From Chloroflexota bacterium (GTDB lineage Bacteria; Chloroflexota; Anaerolineae; Anaerolineales; UBA4823), in contig JAJZSS010000124.1 in NCBI GenBank assembly GCA_021849525.1, forward strand, positions 1 to 5,934: 5,934 bases of DNA. The letters are read 5' to 3'. Both the position numbers and the translations under genes were made by a program. The notes beneath the pieces are model-generated. The model was not told the DNA's origin. It worked only from the letters and a program-made list of their open reading frames with translations, and searched no databases. Of this stretch, positions 1 through 5,737 are shown piece after piece. The first letter of the stretch is position 1. Each line of letters starts with the position of its first letter.

Positions 1-642
1 AGTCAGCATACGCCCGGCTTCCTGGGATGGACGGCGCACGAACAGGGCATGCTGAGTCTGGTGGCAGAGAGCTGCCCTGGTTTTAGCGGGCAGGGCGGGG
101 GTGATATCCAGCACAAGATGGGCCGGCTGGTCTTTGTTCACCAGGCGCGGCCGGGGATGGTCCGGGAAATTTGCCATCACGGAGTACAACAGAGGGGCTG
201 CGGCGCCCAGGCTCTCCACTGCCTGGCGGGCTGCCCGGTAGCACAGGGCGTGGGCCGGATGCCCATATTCCCCATTCACACCGTGGGTGATGATGGCCTG
301 GATATCTTTGTGGCGGATCTCTGCGAGCAGGTGGTGAACAACCTCGCCCGGCTGGTTGGTGTAGGCGAACAGGGCTTCATCCGGGCCCACACGGGGATCG
401 GTATAGCCGAGGAATTCCAGGCTGGCGCCATGCAAGGCCTGGACGGCGCAGCACAACTCATCCTCGCGCACTTCGCCCAGCTGCTCGGGCTGGCAGAGCG
501 CCGGCTCACCGGTCTCACCGCCTTCACCGCGGGTGGCACACAGGTAATGGACCCGGGCGCCGGTATGAGCCAGCAGCACCAGGGCGCCGCCAGCCAGCAT
601 GGTTTCGTCATCGGGGTGGGCAAAAAAGGCCAAGATATTCAT
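1..642 (-). CDS. PIG-L/LmbE-family deacetylase, C-terminus cut by window edge
   Basis: 214 codons are open to the window edge, so the stop lies to the left. The start ATG (642-640) opens with MNILAFFAHPDDE, the hallmark N-terminus of the PIG-L/LmbE family of zinc-dependent N-acetyl-sugar (GlcNAc-type) deacetylases. By analogy with MshB, H9 and D12 of AHPDDE would bind zinc and D11 would act as general base. The second motif, EYGHPAH at residues 125-131, supplies H128 and the third zinc ligand H131; the family consensus is GHPDH, so A130 is a mild deviation. ATRGEGGE (36-43) is also typical. No signal peptide is present, so it is probably cytoplasmic. The true substrate cannot be read from sequence: mycothiol/bacillithiol precursors, GlcNAc-PI or other amide-sugars are all possible. 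It lies 22 bp downstream of the PyrK-like gene on the same strand, probably in one transcript. A weak GGA precedes the ATG. The family call is firm; the specific function is open. Confidence 0.93.
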   Translation of the reverse strand, partial: MNILAFFAHPDDETMLAGGALVLLAHTGARVHYLCATRGEGGETGEPALCQPEQLGEVREDELCCAVQALHGASLEFLGYTDPRVGPDEALFAYTNQPGEVVHHLLAEIRHKDIQAIITHGVNGEYGHPAHALCYRAARQAVESLGAAAPLLYSVMANFPDHPRPRLVNKDQPAHLVLDITPALPAKTRAALCHQTQHALFVRRPSQEAGRMLT

Positions 643-664
643 GGTTATTCCGGGGAGATTGGGT

Positions 665-1354
665 TTACCATTCCAGATCGTCCAGGTTAAAAACCGGTCC
701 ATCGCTGCAGGCATACAAAAGACCCCGCCGGGCAGGCGTCCAGCAGGCTCCACAGGCTGCCAGACCCGCGCAGGGCATATCAGCCAGGTATAACGCCTGG
801 GCCGGGACAGGCAGGCGATCGGCTGGGTGCAAGCCGAGCCCCTTACGCAGCCGGGAAAGCGTGGTGCGGTCAACCTCCACTGCCAGAAAATCTGCCCAGG
901 GAAGAGCTTCGGAGAGATGATTGAGCGGGTTGGCCTCCAGGGCTGCGGGCAGCGGGGGGAACCAGGCGTCGGTGAACAGGGCGACTGCCGAGCCGCGCTC
1001 CAACATCTGGAGAGCCAGGGGGATTAATCGCCGGCAGCTTTGCCCCAGAGCAGCCAGGGCTATCCGGCGAGAGGTTTCCGGAGGATCAAAGCCATGTCCC
1101 AGCGGACCACGCAGCGCCAGCTGTGTACCCGGCTGCCAGGAGGATGGCAGCGGCGGGAGGGCAAGAAAGCGGTCGGAGAGGATTTCCCCGGCGAACAGGG
1201 TCGCTGCCAGGGGGGCGAGAGGTTCCTCGGGGGACCAGGCGCTCAGGTATTGTCCGGGGGCGGGAAGACTGGTTGGTGGGCAGGTTATCCAGGCAGCCTG
1301 GAGACCTTCTGGCCCCCAAACAATTTCCTGAACGTGTCCGGTGGTGGTTTGCAT
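665..1354 (-). CDS. PyrK-like [2Fe-2S] protein with degenerate flavin/NAD regions
   Basis: 229 aa, slightly short for a dihydroorotate dehydrogenase electron-transfer subunit (PyrK, about 250-260 aa). The C-terminus is the strongest evidence: C195, C201, C204 and C216 followed by SDGPVFNLDDLEW closely matches the PyrK [2Fe-2S] domain, which ends with a Cys-x-DGPVF-type tail. The first spacing is Cys-x5-Cys here, against Cys-x4-Cys in classic PyrK. GPLGHGF (83-89) matches the PyrK GPLGNGF motif, and PGQYLS (33-38) fits the FAD-domain strand. However, the RRPxSI flavin-binding segment is not recognisable, and the Gly-rich GGGIGVPP pyridine-nucleotide motif is replaced by a stretch around LAALGQSCRRLIPLA (100-114). 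It may therefore keep the Fe-S cluster but not normal FAD/NAD chemistry. In PyrK the subunit passes electrons between NAD(H) and PyrD; no pyrD gene lies next to it here. It is the first gene of a pair with the PIG-L deacetylase. ATG 1354-1352 is the only upstream in-frame start before a TAG at 1366-1364. Confidence 0.82.
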   Translation of the reverse strand: MQTTTGHVQEIVWGPEGLQAAWITCPPTSLPAPGQYLSAWSPEEPLAPLAATLFAGEILSDRFLALPPLPSSWQPGTQLALRGPLGHGFDPPETSRRIALAALGQSCRRLIPLALQMLERGSAVALFTDAWFPPLPAALEANPLNHLSEALPWADFLAVEVDRTTLSRLRKGLGLHPADRLPVPAQALYLADMPCAGLAACGACWTPARRGLLYACSDGPVFNLDDLEW

Positions 1355-1360
1355 AGGAGG

Positions 1361-1389
1361 ATGCTATCACGATTTGAAGTGGGCGGCAA
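1361..1389 (-). promoter_or_regulatory. Candidate promoter giving a leaderless PyrK-like mRNA
   Basis: On the minus strand, TTGCCG (1389-1384) is separated by exactly 17 bp from TAGCAT (1366-1361), and TG sits one base upstream of the latter (TGA-TAGCAT), forming an extended -10. Each hexamer matches the sigma-70 consensus at four of six positions. Seven bases past the -10 is the A of the PyrK-like ATG at 1354. The start has no Shine-Dalgarno; the bases before it are CCTCCT. Both facts fit a leaderless transcript. This is inference from motifs only. Confidence 0.4.
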
Positions 1390-1460
1390 CTGCCAACGAT
1401 GAATGTGGCAGCGCCCTGTTGATCTGGCCTGAGGCCCGGTCCTGGCTGCCTGATTCCGTG

Positions 1461-1466
1461 TATAAT
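1461..1466 (+). promoter_or_regulatory. TATAAT -10 box upstream of the SPFH gene
   Basis: A perfect TATAAT lies 44 bp before the SPFH start codon, in the divergent intergenic region. It would place the transcription start near 1473, leaving a leader of roughly 38 nt that contains the AGGAG Shine-Dalgarno at 1498-1502. No good -35 hexamer is seen 16-18 bp upstream (the region reads GGTCCTGG), so an activator or another sigma factor may be needed, or the match is chance. Confidence 0.45.
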
Positions 1467-1510
1467 CGCTGATGAAATAGTTTATCAATGCTTGATCAGG
1501 AGAAAATTGA

Positions 1511-2575
1511 ATGAATTTCGCAAATGCATTTCAGGGACTCGTGGTTTTGCTATGGGTCGCATTTATTGGGGTAGCGGTTATCATCGTTTCTCGGGCGTAT
1601 CGGGGTAAGAAGTCCAAACCCCTCAACACTGCTCTTGTCGTTCTTGGCGTCGCCGCCGGTGTTGTGACGATTGTGAGCATGGGTCTGGTGTTTGTTGAAC
1701 CTGAGGAACGGGGGGTGGTGATCTCAGCAGTGTCTCCAACCGGTTATCGCGAGCAGAGCTTGCAGCCCGGTTTGCGCTGGATTATCCCCATGGTGGAACG
1801 GGTGGAACGTTACCCTATCTCACTCCAAATCTATACCATGTCGGCAGATCCACTGGAAGGGGAGGGCCAGATAGAAGATACGGTTGTTGCCCGCACTTCT
1901 GATGGGCAAGAGATCTACGTGGATGCTTCAGTGATCTATGGAGTCAACCCCGACAAAGTGGTTGATCTGCACATCATCTGGCAGAAACGCTATACTCTGG
2001 AATTGGTGCGCCCGCTGGCGCGGGGTGTTATTCGGGATGCCGTTTCGCAATTTGGGGTGGAAGAAGTCTACAGCTCCCGCCGCCAGGAGATGGCCGATAT
2101 GATCACCTCCGAATTGCAAAAAAATTATGCGGATAACGGTCTGGTCTTAGACGATTTTATCCTGCGAAATATTACCTTTTCGCCAGAATATGCTGCCTCA
2201 GTCGAGCAGAAACAAATTGCCGAGCAGCAGGCTCAACAGGCGCGGTTTGTGGTTGAGCAGCGCCGCCAGGAAGCAGAGCAGGCGCGCCAGGTAGCCGAAG
2301 GCCGCGCCGATGCCCAGGTGATTGAGGCGCAAGGCAAAGCGGACTCGCGGATCATCGAGGCAGAAGCTGAGAAACAAGCCCTGGAATTAATTGCCCTGGC
2401 TTTAGCAACCAATCCTGATCTGCTGACTTACGAGTACATTGCGAAACTGGCTCCGGGCATCCAGGTAATGCTGGTTCCGAGCAATTCACCATACCTTTTA
2501 CCCCTGCCGACATTGACCCCGGAAACTGGGGCAACGGTACCTGTACCGACCGCCCAACCCACACCAACGCCTTAA
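1511..2575 (+). CDS. SPFH/Band 7 (prohibitin/stomatin-like) membrane protein
   Basis: 354 aa. Two hydrophobic segments open the protein, at about residues 8-28 and 41-62, separated by a short basic linker (RGKKSK, 31-36), so it is probably a membrane hairpin. An SPFH domain follows at about 63-230: VEPEERGVV and the LQPGLRWIIPMVERVERY stretch are typical of prohibitin/HflC-type domains, as is the later run around VRPLARGVIRDAVSQF. Residues 229-290 are rich in Glu, Gln, Ala and Arg with heptad-like spacing, a coiled coil used by this family to form large rings. The tail from about 325 is Pro/Thr-rich (ending in TAQPTPTP) and probably disordered. SPFH proteins scaffold membrane microdomains and often modulate membrane proteases such as FtsH; the specific partner here is unknown. 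AGGAG at 1498-1502 lies 8 nt before the ATG. The gene is divergent from the PyrK-like gene and is followed by a terminator hairpin 19 bp after its stop. Confidence 0.93.
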   Translation: MNFANAFQGLVVLLWVAFIGVAVIIVSRAYRGKKSKPLNTALVVLGVAAGVVTIVSMGLVFVEPEERGVVISAVSPTGYREQSLQPGLRWIIPMVERVERYPISLQIYTMSADPLEGEGQIEDTVVARTSDGQEIYVDASVIYGVNPDKVVDLHIIWQKRYTLELVRPLARGVIRDAVSQFGVEEVYSSRRQEMADMITSELQKNYADNGLVLDDFILRNITFSPEYAASVEQKQIAEQQAQQARFVVEQRRQEAEQARQVAEGRADAQVIEAQGKADSRIIEAEAEKQALELIALALATNPDLLTYEYIAKLAPGIQVMLVPSNSPYLLPLPTLTPETGATVPVPTAQPTPTP

Positions 2576-2594
2576 GCGATTACAGTATGTACCG

Positions 2595-2634
2595 GGACTG
2601 CTGGCAGCGCGAGGGCACGCCAGCAGTCCTTTTT
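2595..2634 (+). terminator. Rho-independent terminator or attenuator between SPFH gene and selD
   Basis: The arms 2595-2605 (GGACTGCTGGC) and 2619-2629 (GCCAGCAGTCC) form a perfect 11-bp stem with a 13-nt loop, followed directly by TTTTT at 2630-2634. This is a textbook intrinsic terminator for the SPFH transcript. It ends only 2 nt before the selD Shine-Dalgarno, so no promoter fits between it and selD. selD must be transcribed through it or from a start close to or upstream of it. Confidence 0.85.
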
Positions 2635-2636
2635 AG

Positions 2637-2642
2637 AAGGAG
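2637..2642 (+). promoter_or_regulatory. Shine-Dalgarno that fixes the true selD start
   Basis: AAGGAG lies 5 nt before the ATG at 2648-2650. It supports starting selD upstream of the in-frame TGA rather than at the TTG at 2753, which lies inside the conserved N-terminal region and whose upstream bases form the SECIS-like hairpin. Confidence 0.85.
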
Positions 2643-2647
2643 AATTT

Positions 2648-3715
2648 ATGGATCCAGTGCCAGCTCCAACCGGTAAAGAAATCCGCCTGACCAGCCTGTC
2701 CAGCTGCGCCGGTTGAGCATCCAAATTAAGCGCTGAAGCGCTGGCGCAGGTCTTGCGCCCCATTCATGGCATGTTCCAGGCTGCGGATTACCCGGACTTA
2801 CTGGTCGGGCTGGGTGATCCGGATGACGCGGCCGTGTGGCGGCTGGACTCCGAGCGCGCCCTGGTGGTGACCACGGATTTCTTCACGCCGGTGGTGGATG
2901 ACCCCTACGATTACGGGGCGATCGCTGCCACCAACGCTCTCTCGGATGTATATGCGATGGGCGGGAAACCTTTCCTGGCGTTGAATATCGCCGCGCTGCC
3001 GCCCAATCTACCCGCTGAAATCGGCGCCGAGATTCTGAGGGGTGGAGCGGAGAAGACGCGCGAAGCTGGCGTGGCCCTGGCAGGTGGCCATACCGTGCAG
3101 GATAAGGAGCCCAAATACGGGCTGGTGGTGGTGGGTTTTGTGCACCCCGAGAAAATGCTCACCAAGAGCGGAGCCAGACCGGGCGACCGGCTGGTACTGA
3201 GCAAACCCCTCGGCTTTGGGACGATCACAACCGCACTCAAGAGGGGAATCGCTGATCCAGAAGAGCTGGCAGAGGCTGTAGGCTGGATGAAACGGCTTAA
3301 TAAAACTGCCTCCGAGCTGGCGGTTGCATTTGAACTGCGGGGAGGGACGGATATCACCGGTTTCAGCCTGTTGGGGCATGGCTGGGAAATGGCTCAGGCC
3401 TCAGGGGTGGGCCTGCGAATAGACTATCCCAGGGTGCCTTTTGTGCGGGGCGCGCAACGCTCGGCGCAAGAATGGATATTCCCGGGGGGGACACTCGACA
3501 ATCGCCATTATTTTCAGGAACATGTGCGCTTCAGCCCGGCAATTGATGAGGCTACTCAGGTGCTTTTGTTCGATGCCCAGACAAGCGGAGGGCTGCTGGT
3601 CTGCGTGCCTCCGGGTAAGCTGGAAGCGCTTTTGGAGCGGGCGGAGAAAATCGGCCAGCCCATGTGGGAAATCGGGGAGGTTGTCCCCGGTAATCAGATT
3701 GAGGTCACTGCCTGA
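2648..3715 (+). CDS. selD: Selenophosphate synthetase SelD, selenocysteine-containing (in-frame TGA)
   Basis: 355 aa if TGA 2714-2716 is read as selenocysteine. The enzyme makes selenophosphate from selenide and ATP, the selenium donor for selenocysteyl-tRNA and selenouridine, in the cytoplasm. The N-terminus IRLTSLSSCAG-Sec-ASK aligns with E. coli SelD IRLTQYSHGAGCGCK, placing Sec23 at catalytic Cys17 and K26 at Lys20. Downstream family motifs are intact: DPDDAAVW (57-64), TTDFFTPVVDDP (75-86) with metal/ATP-binding Asp77, ATNALSD (94-100), AMGG (103-106), LAGGHT (144-149), DITGFSLLGH and DAQTSGGLL. Length is normal for the family (about 347 in E. coli), and no frameshift is seen. If the TGA were a stop, the product would be a 22-residue peptide and the rest would lack the active-site loop. 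It starts just after a terminator-like hairpin and its stop directly abuts the gamma-glutamyltransferase ATG. The family is certain; Sec insertion is strongly supported by position and by the hairpin downstream. Confidence 0.95.
2714..2716 (+). other. In-frame TGA read as selenocysteine (Sec23 of SelD)
   Basis: The TGA is codon 23 in an otherwise open frame from 2648 to 3715. It falls exactly at the catalytic Cys/Sec position of SelD, between an upstream AG and a downstream ASK that keeps the catalytic Lys. Known SelD proteins carry either Cys or Sec here, so recoding is the natural reading. Confidence 0.9.
2743..2759 (+). promoter_or_regulatory. Bacterial SECIS-like hairpin with AGGUCU loop
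   Basis: GGCGCA (2743-2748) pairs perfectly with TGCGCC (2754-2759) around the loop GGTCT, 32 nt after the TGA. The A before the loop gives AGGUCU, the same loop sequence remembered for the E. coli fdhF SECIS recognised by SelB. A second hairpin (2729-2742, 5-bp stem with TGAA loop) sits directly before it, so the two could stack. Distance and a G at the loop start fit the known rules for bacterial SECIS elements. No bulged U is present in the 5' arm, unlike fdhF. Confidence 0.75.
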
Positions 3716-5368
3716 ATGCGTCACTCTCTCCCCCACAGCATGCAACCAGATATTGTATTTCGCTCACGGCGCTCGCCGGTGATCGGGCGCGGCGGTATGG
3801 TCGCCGCCTCGCAGCCGCTGGCAGTGACAGCCGGTTTACAGATTCTAATGCAGGGCGGCAATGCCGCCGATGCCGCGATCGCCACCGCTGCCGCCTTAAA
3901 TGTCACCGAGCCTGCTTCTACCGGTCTGGGTGGAGATTGTTTTGCCCTGTATTATGAAGCCGGCAGCCGCCAGGTATATGCCTTAAATGGTTCTGGACGG
4001 GCCCCGGCAGCCCTGACTCTGGAACGGCTGCGTCGAGAAGGACTGGATGGGGGGCTGCCCACCTACCATCCTTATACGGTCACAGTCCCGGGCGCCTGTG
4101 CAGGATGGTGTGACTTAATCTCCCGTTTTGGCACTTTATCCCTGGCGGCGATCCTGGCGCCGGCGATCGAGCTGGCAGAAGCTGGCTTTCCGGTAGCGCC
4201 GCTCACTGCCGCTTACTGGGAGCGCGGCGTTCAACTGCAGCTGAGCCAGGCGCCAGGCGGAGTGGAGCTGACGATCGCTGGCCGCGCCCCACACCCCGGT
4301 GAGATTTTCCGCAACCCCGGCTTAGGGCGGACTCTGCGCCGGATCGCCGATGGAGGCGCAGAGGCATTTTACCAGGGTGAGATTGCGGCTGCCATCGCCA
4401 GGCAGGTTCAAACAGCCGGGGGATGCCTGGAAGAAGCCGACCTGGCCGCCCATACCAGCACCTGGGAGATGCCCATCTCGGTGGATTATCGCGGCTGGCG
4501 AGTGTGGGAGTGCCCGCCCAATGGGCAGGGTCTGGCGGCGCTGCTGGCGCTCAATATCCTGGAAGGCTTTGATCTTGGTGCGCAGTCACCACTTTCTGCC
4601 GAGCGCTATCACCTGATGATCGAGGCCATGCACCTGGGATTTGCCGACGCCGGCTGGTATGTCGCCGATCCGGTATTCAGTCCGGCCCCCATCGCTGAAC
4701 TGTTAAGCAAAAATTATGCTGCCGAACGGCGCAAGTTGATCGATCCATGCCGTGCCAGCCTGGAGCTCAAGCATGGAACTCCGTTGAGCTCTTCGGATAC
4801 GGTGTACTTCAGCGTGGTCGATGGCTCGGGAAATGCCTGCTCGTTTATCAACAGCAATTATATGGGCTTTGGAACAGGGATCGTTCCCCCGGGGTGGGGT
4901 TTTGCCATACAAAATCGGGGCCATAATTTCAGCTTGCAACCGGGACATCCCAACGTGTTGGCGCCGGGAAAGCGCCCCTACCATACCATTATTCCGGCCA
5001 TGGTCACCGACAGCCTGTCGGGCGACCTGATTGCCGCATACGGGGTGATGGGTGGGTTCATGCAGCCACAAGGTCATGTCCAGGTGCTGGTTGGGTTGGT
5101 GGACGACGGGCTGGATCCCCAGGCCGCCCTGGACAGGCTGCGCTTTTGTATTCAGGATGGGCCGGGCGGCGGGCAGATTGCATTAGAGGAAGGCTTGCCA
5201 GCCAGCCTGTATATGGAGCTGGAGGCGATGGGCCACCCGGTAAACGCGGTCAGCGGCTTGCGCCGCTCATCCTTCGGGCGCGGGCAGGTGATCCTGCGCG
5301 AGGCGCAGACCGGCGTCCTTTGGGCTGGCTCTGATCCACGGGCGGATGGCTGTGCCATGGGCTATTAA
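3716..5368 (+). CDS. ggt: Gamma-glutamyltransferase family Ntn hydrolase, no signal peptide
   Basis: 550 aa, normal for the family, whose members cleave gamma-glutamyl amides such as glutathione. Visible motifs are GMVAASQPLA (27-36), GGNAADAAIATAAALNVTEP (47-66), GLGGDCF (70-76), the substrate-carboxylate region NGSGRAP (91-97), and SSSDTVYFSVVD (358-369). T362 is the expected autoprocessing site and nucleophile, giving subunits of about 361 and 189 residues. MGGFMQPQGH (445-454) supplies the oxyanion glycines. The PGKRPYHTIIPAM region (417-429) is the form found in the YwrD-like/bacterial GGT-like branch rather than the paired serines of E. coli GGT, so the substrate may not be glutathione. 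The N-terminus has no hydrophobic signal, unlike periplasmic E. coli GGT, so a cytoplasmic enzyme is likely. ATG 3716 abuts the selD stop, with GAGG at 3701-3704 somewhat far upstream; ATG 3740 (residue 9) is an alternative start. Probably co-transcribed with selD. Confidence 0.92.
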   Translation: MRHSLPHSMQPDIVFRSRRSPVIGRGGMVAASQPLAVTAGLQILMQGGNAADAAIATAAALNVTEPASTGLGGDCFALYYEAGSRQVYALNGSGRAPAALTLERLRREGLDGGLPTYHPYTVTVPGACAGWCDLISRFGTLSLAAILAPAIELAEAGFPVAPLTAAYWERGVQLQLSQAPGGVELTIAGRAPHPGEIFRNPGLGRTLRRIADGGAEAFYQGEIAAAIARQVQTAGGCLEEADLAAHTSTWEMPISVDYRGWRVWECPPNGQGLAALLALNILEGFDLGAQSPLSAERYHLMIEAMHLGFADAGWYVADPVFSPAPIAELLSKNYAAERRKLIDPCRASLELKHGTPLSSSDTVYFSVVDGSGNACSFINSNYMGFGTGIVPPGWGFAIQNRGHNFSLQPGHPNVLAPGKRPYHTIIPAMVTDSLSGDLIAAYGVMGGFMQPQGHVQVLVGLVDDGLDPQAALDRLRFCIQDGPGGGQIALEEGLPASLYMELEAMGHPVNAVSGLRRSSFGRGQVILREAQTGVLWAGSDPRADGCAMGY

Positions 5369-5386
5369 ATACTTTATTAAATATTT
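5363..5386 (+). repeat. Two tandem copies of a 12-bp AT-rich unit
   Basis: TATTAAATACTT (5363-5374) is followed at once by TATTAAATATTT (5375-5386), 11 of 12 bases identical. The first copy contains the gamma-glutamyltransferase stop codon. It is an AT-rich island in GC-rich sequence, most likely a small slippage duplication; no function is evident. Confidence 0.7.
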
Positions 5387-5394
5387 TCGGAATC

Positions 5395-5428
5395 AAAAAG
5401 GGTATCCTGAAAATGAGGGATACCCTTT
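5395..5428 (-). terminator. Intrinsic terminator between convergent genes
   Basis: AAAGGGTATCC (5397-5407) and GGATACCCTTT (5418-5428) form a perfect 11-bp stem with a 10-nt loop. Read on the minus strand the stem is followed by a run of five Ts (5399-5395, partly in the stem), a strong terminator for the NifU-like gene, whose stop is 21 bp away. Read on the plus strand the tail is weaker (three Ts in the stem, then AGGTTTT), but it may also end the gamma-glutamyltransferase transcript. Confidence 0.85.
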
Positions 5429-5449
5429 AGGTTTTAAACGCGATTGATT

Positions 5450-5707
5450 TCAGGGTACGTCGACAACTTTTTCGATTTCGGGGAAGAACTGGCGAACTGT
5501 ACCCTCCACCCAGCCGTGAATCGTGCTGGGGGAAAGCGGGCAGCCCTCACAGGCTCCACCCAGGCGGACTTTTAAGATCTTGCCGTCATAATCGATCATT
5601 TGCACCGAGCCGCCGTGGACCTGCTCAATATAGGCGCTGATTTTTTCGATCAAGGCGCTGATCTGTTCGCGTTCTGAATAGGTTGTAAATCCATTGTTCA
5701 GATCCAT
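5450..5707 (-). CDS. NifU C-terminal-domain (Nfu-type) Fe-S cluster scaffold
   Basis: 85 aa, a stand-alone Nfu domain of usual size. The core runs from about 15 to 83. HGGSVQMIDYDGKILKVRL (31-49) is the typical strand-turn-strand, and CEGCP (53-57) gives the CxxC motif whose cysteines, from two subunits, hold a [4Fe-4S] cluster for delivery to target proteins. The following STIHGWVEGTVRQFFPEI is the usual C-terminal helix. It has no NifU N-terminal IscU-like or ferredoxin domain. The start ATG 5707-5705 has a strong GGAGGAGG (5721-5714) 6 nt upstream. It lies 24 bp after the cyclic-nucleotide-binding-type gene on the same strand, with a terminator after its stop, so it is probably the last gene of that transcript. 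The Fe-S cluster of the PyrK-like protein is a conceivable but unproven client. Confidence 0.95.
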   Translation of the reverse strand: MDLNNGFTTYSEREQISALIEKISAYIEQVHGGSVQMIDYDGKILKVRLGGACEGCPLSPSTIHGWVEGTVRQFFPEIEKVVDVP

Positions 5708-5719
5708 TGAATGCCTCCT

Positions 5720-5737
5720 CCATAGTGAACTCTATGG
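5720..5737. repeat. Inverted repeat at the upstream stop/NifU Shine-Dalgarno junction
   Basis: CCATAG (5720-5725) and CTATGG (5732-5737) are perfect 6-bp arms around a 6-base centre. On the minus-strand mRNA the hairpin contains the upstream gene's UAG stop and overlaps the first two bases of the GGAGGAGG before the NifU-like gene. It could modulate coupling of translation, or be a dimeric protein site. Short enough to be chance. Confidence 0.45.

Noticed and set aside
49..690. A 213-codon open frame on the plus strand
   Set aside because: It lies opposite the PIG-L gene, whose frame carries clear motifs (AHPDDE, GHPAH). The plus-strand product shows no family features and is a GC-rich shadow.
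1355..1402. AGGAGG followed at once by ATG and a 13-codon open frame on the plus strand
   Set aside because: The spacing between the Shine-Dalgarno-like bases and the ATG is zero, the peptide has no recognisable feature, and the same bases are the reverse complement of the minus-strand leader.
1426..1436. GGCC-TGA-GGCC mini-hairpin in the divergent intergenic region
   Set aside because: Four-bp arms in GC-rich sequence are expected by chance; no T-run or conserved neighbour supports a terminator or operator.
2535..2548. Small palindrome CGGTAC-CT-GTACCG near the end of the SPFH gene
   Set aside because: It lies within coding sequence, has only a 2-base centre and no T-run; probably a by-product of the repetitive Pro/Val/Thr codons.
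2911..3379. Long antisense open frames over selD
   Set aside because: They are shadows of the strongly conserved selD frame, without start signals or family motifs.
2753..3715. selD starting at the TTG at 2753
   Set aside because: This would drop the conserved N-terminal active-site segment. A proper Shine-Dalgarno and ATG exist at 2637-2650, and the TTG lies inside the SECIS-like hairpin.
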